Positions 27,072 through 35,025 of a DNA stretch of 64,000 nt are shown in pieces. The position numbers and the translations under genes are program-made. Numbering within the stretch: position 1 is the first letter of the stretch; every line of letters starts with the position of its first letter. The notes under the pieces are model-generated. The model saw only the letters and a program-made list of their open reading frames with translations. It did no database searches and was not told where the DNA came from. The stretch is from Tistrella mobilis (GTDB taxonomy: Bacteria; Pseudomonadota; Alphaproteobacteria; Tistrellales; Tistrellaceae), in assembly GCF_039634785.1 (NCBI RefSeq), contig NZ_JBBIAB010000001.1:186001-250000 (forward strand). Direction: 5' to 3'.

Positions 27072-28303
27072 CGGGCGGCTCCTTCCCGCGAGGGCCGGGG
27101 GGCGACCGGCCGCGCCGACGGGCCGCGGCGGCAGAGCGCCAGATGCGCCAGAAGACCGATCAGCAGGCCCCAGAACGCGCCGCCGATGCCGAGCATCGTG
27201 ATGTTGGCGGCAGCCGCCAGGAAGGTGATCAGCGCCGCCTCGCGGCCGGCCGGTTCGGCGAGCGCCGAGGCCAGGCTGCCGCCGATCGTGCCCAGCAGGG
27301 CAAGCCCGGCGAGTGTGGTGATGAAGGTTGCGGGCAGGGCCATGAAGACGGCGGCCAGGGTCACGCCGAAGACGCCGACCAGGATGTAGGCGACCCCCGC
27401 CGCGATGCCGGCGATCCAGCGCTTCGACGGGTCCTCGTGTGCCTCGGGCCCGGTGCAGATCGCCGCCGTGATCGCCGCCAGATTGAAGGCGTGGGAGCCG
27501 AAGGGCGCCATCAGCAGAGAGCCGAGCCCGGTGACGGTCACGATCGGGCTGGCGCTGGTCTTGTAGCCGTCATTGCGCAGCACCAGCATGCCCGGCATGT
27601 ACTGGCCGGTCAGCGTGATCAGGAACAGCGGCAGGGCCACCGACAGCAGGGCGTTGAGCGAAAATGCGGGCAGGGTGAAGACGGGGGCCGCGACCGCAAG
27701 CTCCAGCCCCTCCAGATCCACCCGCCCCTGGATCAGCAGGAAGCCCAGCCCCAGCACCAGGATGCCCACCACCGCATAGCGGGCGGTGAAGCGCTTGATG
27801 GTCACATAGGCCAGGATCAGCAGCCCGGCGAGCAGCGGATCGATGCTCATGCCGCCGAAGGCGCCGATGCCGAACTGGAGCAGGATGCCGGCAAGCAGGC
27901 CGGCCGCCACCCCCGGCGGGATCAGCCGGATCACCCGGTCGAAACAGCCCGAAAGGCCGAGCACCACGAAGCCCGCGGCCGAGATCAGATAGGCGCCGAT
28001 CGCCTCGGCATAGGGTGTGGTCTGCAACGCCACCACCAGAAAGGCGGCGGCGGGCGTCGACCAGGCGGTAATGATCGGGGCGCGGAACCGCCAGCTGAGC
28101 AGAAGCCCGGTGATGCCGACGCCGATCGACACCGACCACACCCAGGACGCCGTCAGCGCCGGGTCGAGCCCGGCCACACGGGCCGCCTGGAAGACCAGGA
28201 TGAAGGTCCCGCCGTAGTTGACGATGACCGAGACGAGGCCGGCCACGACCGGATGGATAAGGTCGGTGGGGCCGATGGCGCGCGGTTGAGCGGATGAGCG
28301 CAT
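27068..28303 (-). CDS. BenE family (benzoate/proton symporter) transporter
   Basis: A 411-residue inner-membrane transporter with about twelve helices. BenE features are the AWSTPAAAFLVVA segment near residue 75, GGMSIDPLLAGLLILAYV in the middle, and GSHAFNLAAITAAICTG near 270, all conserved in the benzoate symporter family. The start is the Met of MRSSAQPRAIGPTD; a longer frame to 28507 would cross the divergent promoter. It is the first gene of the operon, and faces a MocR regulator. The cargo is probably an organic acid or amino acid used by the downstream PLP enzymes; benzoate itself is not implied, as no benzoate catabolic genes are present. Confidence 0.88.
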   Translation of the reverse strand: MRSSAQPRAIGPTDLIHPVVAGLVSVIVNYGGTFILVFQAARVAGLDPALTASWVWSVSIGVGITGLLLSWRFRAPIITAWSTPAAAFLVVALQTTPYAEAIGAYLISAAGFVVLGLSGCFDRVIRLIPPGVAAGLLAGILLQFGIGAFGGMSIDPLLAGLLILAYVTIKRFTARYAVVGILVLGLGFLLIQGRVDLEGLELAVAAPVFTLPAFSLNALLSVALPLFLITLTGQYMPGMLVLRNDGYKTSASPIVTVTGLGSLLMAPFGSHAFNLAAITAAICTGPEAHEDPSKRWIAGIAAGVAYILVGVFGVTLAAVFMALPATFITTLAGLALLGTIGGSLASALAEPAGREAALITFLAAAANITMLGIGGAFWGLLIGLLAHLALCRRGPSARPVAPRPSREGAAR

Positions 28304-28529
28304 GGCGTCGGGGATCCTCCGTAGCGAGGGGACCGCCCGCTCCCGGGCGGCGCGCCACGTGATAGCGCGCCAATGGCTGGTTGAGCCCGGACACTTTCCG
28401 CAGGATGACCAGACCACTTTGTCCGACCGCCGCGGAAGCGCATGCCGATGGCGCCGATCGCGGTGGCTGCATAGAATGTCCGGGTTTCGCGCCCTCTTCG
28501 GCGGCACCCCCGCCCCATCTCCGGCGGCA

Positions 28530-28551
28530 CCCCCACCCCCTCCCCGCCCCC
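28530..28551 (-). other. Potential G-quadruplex in the mocR/benE divergent region
   Basis: On the minus strand four guanine runs of 5, 4, 5 and 5 bases are separated by single-base loops (C, A, T), the most stable class of quadruplex motif. It ends four bases before the GTG start of the MocR gene and lies upstream of the benE start. The plus strand is correspondingly C-rich and leaves no room for a standard ribosome binding site. Confidence 0.6.
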
Positions 28552-28555
28552 GTCA

Positions 28556-30085
28556 GTGAAGCCGCACGCCCTGAAGACCTTCGAACTCGACACGCTGAAG
28601 ATCCGGCTGGCGGATGCCGAGATGCAGCGCCTCGACCTGCATCAGCGCATCCAGCGGGCGTTGAGCGGGTTGATCCTCGACGGGGCGCTGGCCCCGGGCA
28701 TGAAGCTGCCGGCCAGTCGCCGGCTGGCGGCCTCGCTCGGCATCGCCCGCGACACGGTGGAAAACGCCTATGTCCAGCTGCACCGCGACGGCTTCATCAT
28801 CCGGCGCGAAGGCTCGGGCAGCTATGTCTCCCCCACCCTGGGCACGGATCTGGAAGGGGTTGCCCGCCGCCGGCTCCGCCGGCAGGCGGAGGCGCGCCAC
28901 GACCCGGCCGGCGGACAGGGGTTGAGCCGGCGCGGCCGGATGGTGCTGGACAGCGGCGGCATCGCCGACCAGCGCGCGGTCCGCCCCTTCGTGACCGGTT
29001 TGCCCGAGACCTGCACCTTCCCGACCGAGATCTGGGAACGTCTGCAACGCCGGGTGATCCGCGACCATCGCGACGGCATTCTGCTGCATGGCGACCCGCA
29101 GGGGGCCGAAGCCCTGCGCGAGGCGATCGCCGCCTATCTCACCCTGGAGCGCGGCGCCGGTGTGGCCGCGGATCAGATCCTGGTGCTGAGCAGCACCCGT
29201 CAGGCGCTCTATCTCTGCGCCCAGCTTCTGGTCGATGCCGGCGGGCCGATCCTGATGGAAAATCCCGGCTATTTCGGCGCCCGCAAGGCCTTCGAGGCGG
29301 CCGAGGCGCGGATCGTGCCGATCCCGGTCGATGCCCGGGGCATCCGGACCGATCTGGTCAGGGCCGATCAGAGCGGCGCGGCCTGCGTCTATGTCACGCC
29401 GTCACACCAGTATCCGACCGGCGCCACGCTGTCGCTGGACCGCCGGATCGACCTGATCGCCTGGGCCGCAGAGACCGGTGGCTGGATCATCGAAGACGAT
29501 TACGACAGCGAGTTCCACTATGACGGCCTGCCGACCGCCTGCGTCCAGGGCCTGGACCGCGACCGGCGGACGATCTATATCGGCACCTTCGCCAAGACGC
29601 TCTATCCCGGGCTGCGGCTCGGCTATATGGCCCTGCCCCCGACGCTGGTCGAGGCCTTCACCCGCGCCCGCAGCATCATCGACGGCCACACCCCGCAGCT
29701 GCAGCAGCTCACCCTCGCCCGCTTCATGGCCGACGGGCATTACAATGCCCATATCCGGGCCATGCGCAAACTCTATGCCGGTCGCCGGCAGGTGATGCTC
29801 GATGCCATCGCCCGGCATCTGGACGGCATCGCCACCGCCACCCGCCCGCCCGGCGGCCTGCAGATCCCCTGCATCCTGGAGCCCGGCTGGCCGGAAGCCG
29901 ATACCATCGCCCGCGCCGCCGCAGCCGGGCTTGTGCTGCCGGGCCTGGGCCGCCTGCATATCGGCCCCGGCGCCCGCCCCGGCTGGCTGCTGGGCTACGC
30001 CTCCCTCGCCGCCCACGAGATCGAGGCCGCCATGCTCCGCCTGGGGGGCGTGTTGCGCCAGGGGCACAGCAACGGGGTGCCGTAA
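28556..30085 (+). CDS. MocR/PdxR-type GntR regulator with aminotransferase domain
   Basis: A 509-residue fusion regulator. Residues about 27-92 are a GntR winged helix-turn-helix (ALAPGMKLPASRRLAASLGI, then DTVENAYVQL), followed by a linker and a fold-type I aminotransferase domain with VTPSHQYPTG, IEDDYDSEF and Lys347 in FAKTLYPGLRLGY, the residue that binds PLP. Such proteins sense PLP or a PLP-amino acid adduct. The GTG start is the first possible after an in-frame TAG at 28472, and has no ribosome binding site. It is divergent from the benE operon, which is almost certainly its target. Confidence 0.92.
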   Translation: MKPHALKTFELDTLKIRLADAEMQRLDLHQRIQRALSGLILDGALAPGMKLPASRRLAASLGIARDTVENAYVQLHRDGFIIRREGSGSYVSPTLGTDLEGVARRRLRRQAEARHDPAGGQGLSRRGRMVLDSGGIADQRAVRPFVTGLPETCTFPTEIWERLQRRVIRDHRDGILLHGDPQGAEALREAIAAYLTLERGAGVAADQILVLSSTRQALYLCAQLLVDAGGPILMENPGYFGARKAFEAAEARIVPIPVDARGIRTDLVRADQSGAACVYVTPSHQYPTGATLSLDRRIDLIAWAAETGGWIIEDDYDSEFHYDGLPTACVQGLDRDRRTIYIGTFAKTLYPGLRLGYMALPPTLVEAFTRARSIIDGHTPQLQQLTLARFMADGHYNAHIRAMRKLYAGRRQVMLDAIARHLDGIATATRPPGGLQIPCILEPGWPEADTIARAAAAGLVLPGLGRLHIGPGARPGWLLGYASLAAHEIEAAMLRLGGVLRQGHSNGVP

Positions 30086-30380
30086 GGCATAAGGCTCTGT
30101 CGTCCCGCCCCCTGCCATGTTCTTATACCCGACAGGATCATATCCGCAGCGGCTCGACGCAGAGGCACCGCATGCCCTTTCCGGCACTGAACAATGATGA
30201 TGAGGCAGGCACCGCCACAACCCGGTCACGCCGCGCCCTGCTCCAGAAACTTCGCGTCGCAGCTTCAGCAAAAGCGACAGTGGGACCGACCGCGGCCCGC
30301 AGTCAGGATTTTCTGTACGATGAAGCGGGTCTCCCGCGGTCTGACGGAAACAACACCGCCTGACGGCAGCCCCCTGGTCC
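30086..30380. other. Intergenic region with no supported gene
   Basis: This gap separates the MocR gene from the convergent GDPD gene. It is less GC-rich than its surroundings. It contains a 63-codon frame (30172-30363) with an AGAGG sequence upstream, but its third-position GC is far below that of neighbouring genes and the product is unrecognisable, so it is not called. No terminator with a T-run is evident. Confidence 0.5.
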
Positions 30381-31208
30381 TCAACCTTTCCCCGACCACC
30401 GGTTCCGCAGCCGGCGCAGCCAGACCGGCAGAAGTGGGGTGGGGAGCGGGGCGCCCAGGATGCGGTCGGGGGCGTCGACGATCGCGGCGGCGGCGCCGGC
30501 GCGGATCAGCCGGCGCAGGCGGCGGCGGCTGTCGGTGCCATAGACCAGCACCAGCGGCGGATCGGCGCGGCTGCGGAGCGCCCTGATCGCGCGCGGGCCG
30601 AAGCGGCGGGCGTTCACCACCACCAGATCCGCCTTAGCGATCACCCCGGCCATCGCGGCGGCATCGGCCGGCCGGCGCAGCACCGGCCCGACCGGCAGGG
30701 TCGGCAACAGGCGCGCGGCCAGGCTCATCACCGCCGCCGAGGTCGAGGTCACCACCAGCCGGCCGGGGGGCAAAGGCGCGGCCTCGATCGCGCGCGCCAC
30801 GGCGGTCACCAGCCCGACTGCCGCGTCTTCCCCCGCCTCAGCCGGCGGCTTCAGTTCCAGATTGAGACCAAGCCCGATCCGGGCGGCCAGCGCCAGGGCG
30901 CGGGCCAGGGTGGCCGGCGGCTCTGCCACCGCCCCTGCCCCGAACCAGAGCGCCGCATCCATGCGGGCAAGGTCTGCCGCCGCCACGGCCGCGAGCGGCC
31001 CGCTGCCGCTGGTGGTGGCGTCGAGATCCGGGTCATGCAGCAGCACCGGCGTGCCGCAGCCGGTCAGCCGCACATCCACCTCGGCCCAGTCGGTGCCAAG
31101 CATCGGCACGCCGGCCAGGGCCTGAAGCGTGTTCTCGGGCGCATGGGCGCCCCCGCCGCGATGGGCGATCAGCCGCCCGCGCGGCAGCAGGACCGGCCGG
31201 CGCGCCAC
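30381..31208 (-). CDS. Glycerophosphodiester phosphodiesterase family protein
   Basis: A 275-residue GDPD enzyme, the second in the window. The active site shows LIAHRGGGAHAPENT near residue 12, DWAEVDVRLTG (metal-binding acidic pair), VLLHDPDLDATT and LNLELKPPA. It lacks a signal peptide. Similarity to UgpQ is limited to motifs, so it is a distinct branch, and its C-terminus is unusually Arg-rich (WLRRLRNRW). Its start lies 4 bp after the stop of the Pat-type gene, implying cotranscription. Lipid head-group turnover is the likely role. Confidence 0.9.
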   Translation of the reverse strand: MARRPVLLPRGRLIAHRGGGAHAPENTLQALAGVPMLGTDWAEVDVRLTGCGTPVLLHDPDLDATTSGSGPLAAVAAADLARMDAALWFGAGAVAEPPATLARALALAARIGLGLNLELKPPAEAGEDAAVGLVTAVARAIEAAPLPPGRLVVTSTSAAVMSLAARLLPTLPVGPVLRRPADAAAMAGVIAKADLVVVNARRFGPRAIRALRSRADPPLVLVYGTDSRRRLRRLIRAGAAAAIVDAPDRILGAPLPTPLLPVWLRRLRNRWSGKG

Positions 31209-31212
31209 CGGT

Positions 31213-33966
31213 TCAGCGCGATACCGGCGGCGCGGGGCTCTCTGCGGTCTTGCGCAGGTCCAGCACCACTTCGACCACGTCGTCTTCCAGCGAATCGCGC
31301 ACGGTGAAGCCCAGCGTGACCATCAGCTTGCGCATCGGCCGGTTGTCGCGCAGCACCTGCCCCACGATCCGGTGGATGCCGCGGGCCCGGCAATAGGCGA
31401 TCACCTTGTTCATCAGCCGGATGCCCAGGCCGCGGCCCTTCAGGTCCGATCGCACCACCACGGCGAATTCGGCATCCACCGCATCCGGATCGAACACCAC
31501 CCGCACCACGCCCACCGTCTCGGCCCCGGTCTCGTCGGGCAGCACGCCGGGCTTCACCGGCGGGATGTCGCCGCCGTCGAAGCGGGTGCGGGCGATGAAG
31601 GCCATCTCGCGGTCGTAATCGATCTGGGTGAAGCGGGCCATTTCGGTGTGGCTGAACTCGCGCACCACGCCGAAGAAGCGGTAGCGGATGTCCTCGGGCG
31701 TCAGATGGCGGACGAAATCCTGATGGCCGGGCTCGTCCTCGGGCCGGATCGGGCGCAGCACCGCATGGCGGCCGTCGGCCATCGTCACCGTTTCCACCAG
31801 ATCCAGCGGATAGGGCCGGATGGCCAGCGGGTTGCGGGCGCCGCCGCCGGGGAAGACCTCGACATGGGCGTCCAGCACCAGCACGCCCATGTCGTCGGCG
31901 ATCAGCGGGTTGACGTCCAGGCTGCGCATCTCGGGCAGGTCGACCACCATCTGTGCCACGCGGATCAGCACGCCCGAAATCTCGTCCAGATCCGCCGCCG
32001 GCCGGTCGCGATAGCCCAGCAGCAGCTTGTGCACCCGGGTGCGCATCATCAGCTCGCGCGCCAGCACGGTGTTCAGCGGCGGCAGGGCCAGGGCCCGGTC
32101 GTCGACCAGTTCCTCGGCGGTGCCGCCCTGGCCGAAGCTGATCACCGGGCCGAAGACGGGGTCGTGGATCACGGCGATCCGCAGCTCGTGCGCCCGCGGC
32201 CGGCGGATCATCCGCTGCACCAGAAAACCGTCCAGCGGCGCGCCGGGCGCGCGGGTGCGCAGCCGCTCGGCCAGGCTGGCGGCGGCACCGCGCACCTCGT
32301 CGGCATTCTGCAGGTCGACCACCACACCGCCCACCTCGCTCTTGTGGGTGATGCCGCTGGAGGCGACCTTCAGCACCGCCGGGAAGCCCAGCGCCGCGGC
32401 GGCGGCCACCGCCGCCTCGGCATCGGCCGCAAGCCGGGTCTCGATGGTCGCGATGCCATAGGCGCCGAGTATCCGGCCGGCCTCGATCTCGGTCAGCCGG
32501 CTGCGGCCTTCGGCACGCGCGCCGGCGATCACCGCCCGGGCGGCCGCGACATCCGGCGTGAAGGTCTCGGGCACCGAGGACGGCGTCTCCATCAGCATGT
32601 CCTGGATCCGGCGATAGCCGACCCGGTGCATGAAGCCGCGCACGGCATGATGGGGCGTGTCATAGGTGGCGATGCCGGCCTCGTTCAGCACCCGGCGGGC
32701 CGGGGCCGCGCCCTGCCCGCCCAGCCAGCTGGTCAGGATCGGCCGGCGGGTGCGCTCCGCCGCCTTGGTCACCACCCGGGCGACATCGGCGCCGTCGGCA
32801 ACGCCGGTCGGCGCATGCAGCACCAGGACCGCATCGGCCCCCTTGTCCTCCAGCAGGATGTCCAGCGCCTCGGCATAGCGCGCGGCATCGGAATCGCCGC
32901 CGATATCGACCGGATTGCCGCCCGACCACACCCCCGGCAGCACGCCGTCGAGCTTCGCCACGGTTTCGGGTGCCAACTCCGCCAGGCTGCCGCCGGCGGC
33001 GATCAGGCTGTCGACCGCCATCACCCCCGGCCCGCCGCCATTGGACAGGATGGCCAGCCGGTCGCCGCGCGGCGGCTGCAACCGGTGCAGGGTCTCGACC
33101 GCGTCGAACAGCTCGTCGATCTCGCCCACGCGCAGAATGCCGGCGCGGCGCAGCGCCGCCTCGTAGACCTCGTCCTCGCCGGTCGCGGCGCCGGAATGGG
33201 TAAAGGCCGCGCGGGCGCCTGCCGGTACCCGGCCGGATTTGATCGCCAGCACCGGCTTGTTGCGCGCCGCCGCCCGCGCCGCCGACAGGAAGCGGCGGGC
33301 GGAATCGATCGCTTCGACATAAAGCAGGATCGCGCGGGTGGCGGGGTCGCCGGCCAGATAGTCGATCACGTCGGCGAAACCGACATCGCGGCAGTCGCCC
33401 AGGCTGATCATGGCCGAAAAGCCGATGCCGTGGGCGACGGCATGGTCCATGACCGCGGTGCCGATCGCGCCCGACTGGGTCAGGAAGGCGATGCGCCCGC
33501 GCGGCACCCGGGCGGGCGCGAAGCTGGCGTTCAGCCCCACTTTCGGCACCACCAGCCCCAGCGTGTTGGGGCCCACCAGGCGCAGCCCCGTCGGCCGCGC
33601 CGCCTCTACCGCCGCCTGGGCGAGCGAGGCGCCGCCTGCGGTATAGGTCCGCCCCAGCCCCGCCCCGATCAGCACCGCGGCACGCACGCCGCGCTGGCCC
33701 GCCTGGCGGACCATCTCCGGCACCTGTTCGGGCGGGGTGCAGATCAGCGCCAGATCGGGCGTCACCGGCAGATCGGCGATGGTGCGATAGGCCAGCACGC
33801 CTTCAACCGAATTGTAGCGCGGGTTGACCGGCATGATCGGGCCGGCGAAACCGCCATCCAGCAGGTTGCGCATCACCATGCGCCCCACGCTGCCCGGCCG
33901 GGTGCTGGCGCCGATCACGGCCACCGCCTTGGGGTCGAAGATCGCGTCGAGATTTCGGATGGTCAT
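31213..33966 (-). CDS. Bifunctional acetate--CoA ligase-type/GNAT protein (Pat-like)
   Basis: A 917-residue multidomain protein. Order: CoA-binding domain (AVIGASTRPGSVG at the start), succinyl-CoA-ligase-like domain with GPNTLGLV and the phosphohistidine-type THSGAATGEDEVYEAA, ATP-grasp domain (GFPAVLKVASSGITHKSE near 580), and a C-terminal GNAT acetyltransferase (about 740-900, with VVRSDLKGRGLGIRLM as the acetyl-CoA loop). This matches Pat/PatZ, which acetylates acetyl-CoA synthetase and other lysines. The ligase part is inactive in enteric Pat; whether it is active here is open. Start MTIRNLDAIFDPKAV is chosen over a 14-codon extension. Confidence 0.9.
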   Translation of the reverse strand: MTIRNLDAIFDPKAVAVIGASTRPGSVGRMVMRNLLDGGFAGPIMPVNPRYNSVEGVLAYRTIADLPVTPDLALICTPPEQVPEMVRQAGQRGVRAAVLIGAGLGRTYTAGGASLAQAAVEAARPTGLRLVGPNTLGLVVPKVGLNASFAPARVPRGRIAFLTQSGAIGTAVMDHAVAHGIGFSAMISLGDCRDVGFADVIDYLAGDPATRAILLYVEAIDSARRFLSAARAAARNKPVLAIKSGRVPAGARAAFTHSGAATGEDEVYEAALRRAGILRVGEIDELFDAVETLHRLQPPRGDRLAILSNGGGPGVMAVDSLIAAGGSLAELAPETVAKLDGVLPGVWSGGNPVDIGGDSDAARYAEALDILLEDKGADAVLVLHAPTGVADGADVARVVTKAAERTRRPILTSWLGGQGAAPARRVLNEAGIATYDTPHHAVRGFMHRVGYRRIQDMLMETPSSVPETFTPDVAAARAVIAGARAEGRSRLTEIEAGRILGAYGIATIETRLAADAEAAVAAAAALGFPAVLKVASSGITHKSEVGGVVVDLQNADEVRGAAASLAERLRTRAPGAPLDGFLVQRMIRRPRAHELRIAVIHDPVFGPVISFGQGGTAEELVDDRALALPPLNTVLARELMMRTRVHKLLLGYRDRPAADLDEISGVLIRVAQMVVDLPEMRSLDVNPLIADDMGVLVLDAHVEVFPGGGARNPLAIRPYPLDLVETVTMADGRHAVLRPIRPEDEPGHQDFVRHLTPEDIRYRFFGVVREFSHTEMARFTQIDYDREMAFIARTRFDGGDIPPVKPGVLPDETGAETVGVVRVVFDPDAVDAEFAVVVRSDLKGRGLGIRLMNKVIAYCRARGIHRIVGQVLRDNRPMRKLMVTLGFTVRDSLEDDVVEVVLDLRKTAESPAPPVSR

Positions 33967-34086
33967 GTGGGTGGCCGCTCCGGTCCGGTCGCCGCGGATG
34001 TGATGCACATCACCCTATATCAGGATGGCGTCGATCGCGAGACGGTGCGTCGTCGTGGCGCGGCTGCCCACGGGCTACGGCGTCCG

Positions 34087-34959
34087 TCAGCGCGCCCAGA
34101 CGAAGGCCGGCAGCATGGCGGTGGGCATGAAGCCCTCTTCGGCGCAGACCCGTTCGGCCCGGTCTGCGTCGGGCAGGTCGCCATGGGCCAGGCCCAGCTT
34201 CTCGGCCATGATGCCGCCGGCGATGAAATAGCCCGGGATGCCGAAGCCGGTGGCCCCCTGGATATCGGTATGGGGGCCGTCGCCGACGGCGGCCACCCGC
34301 TCGCGCGGCAGGTCCAGAATGGTCAGGCAGCGCTCGTAGACCGAGGCATAGGGCTTGCCGAACGAGATCACCTTGCCGCCGAGCCGCTCATAGGCCTCGG
34401 CCATCACGCCCGCGCAGGGAAACCGCGAACCGTCGATGCGCACGATCACCATGTCCGGATTGGCGCAGATCATCGGCAGGCCGCGGGCGGCCGCCGCTTC
34501 CAGTGCCGGCATCAGCGGTTCCAGCCGCGGATCCTCGTCGTCGAAGCCGGTGTTGAGCACCAGATCGGCCCCGGCGGCATCGTCGACGTCGACGAAGGGC
34601 AGGTCGTCGAGCAGGCCGGCATCGCGCGGCGGGCCCAGATGCAGCACCCGCCGGCCGATCTCCCCCGCCGCCAGCATGGCGGCTGCGGCATCGCGCGCGG
34701 TTTCGCCCGACGACACCACCCCGTCATAGAGGCCGCGATCGACGCCGAAACGGTCCAGCTGCTCGATCACCCGCGAGGCCCGGCGGGGCGCATTGGTCAG
34801 GAACACGATCCGCCGGCCGGTTTCGCGCAGCCGGGTCAGGCAGTCGACGGCGCCGGGATAGAGCTGGCGGCCGTCATGGATCACACCCCAGAGGTCGAGG
34901 ATGAAACCGTCATGGGCGGGCGCGATGGCGGCGACGCCATCATATACGGTCATGGACAT
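34087..34959 (-). CDS. TIGR01459 family HAD-type hydrolase
   Basis: A 290-residue NagD-like HAD phosphatase, a group common in Alphaproteobacteria. Motif I is FILDLWGVIHDG with the nucleophilic Asp but Trp-Gly instead of a second Asp, which is normal for TIGR01459. The FLTNAPR motif II follows near residue 54, the lysine-bearing ISFGKPYASVYERCL near 205, and VGDGPHTDIQGA near 232. A cap domain lies in between. Substrate unknown; candidates are small sugar or nucleotide phosphates. It is not obviously in an operon, 120 bp from the Pat gene. Confidence 0.9.
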   Translation of the reverse strand: MSMTVYDGVAAIAPAHDGFILDLWGVIHDGRQLYPGAVDCLTRLRETGRRIVFLTNAPRRASRVIEQLDRFGVDRGLYDGVVSSGETARDAAAAMLAAGEIGRRVLHLGPPRDAGLLDDLPFVDVDDAAGADLVLNTGFDDEDPRLEPLMPALEAAAARGLPMICANPDMVIVRIDGSRFPCAGVMAEAYERLGGKVISFGKPYASVYERCLTILDLPRERVAAVGDGPHTDIQGATGFGIPGYFIAGGIMAEKLGLAHGDLPDADRAERVCAEEGFMPTAMLPAFVWAR

Positions 34960-34986
34960 CGGAGAGGCGGATCCGTTCTGGGCAGC

Positions 34987-35020
34987 GGGGAGGGAGAGGG
35001 CGGGGGGAGGGAGAGGGCGG
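34987..35020. repeat. Perfect 17-bp tandem duplication, G-rich
   Basis: GGGGAGGGAGAGGGCGG at 34987-35003 is repeated exactly at 35004-35020. It ends 5 bp short of the stop codon of the EAL-domain gene, on its downstream side. With eight G-runs it could also form quadruplexes on the plus strand. Confidence 0.85.
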
Positions 35021-35025
35021 GCAGG

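Noticed and set aside
27068-28303. Benzoate degradation cluster, suggested by the BenE-type transporter
   Set aside because: No ring-hydroxylating dioxygenase or catechol genes are nearby; the partners are PLP enzymes.
30172-30363. A 63-codon frame in the gap after the MocR gene
   Set aside because: It has a plausible ribosome binding site, but third-position GC is well below that of neighbouring genes and no motif is recognised.
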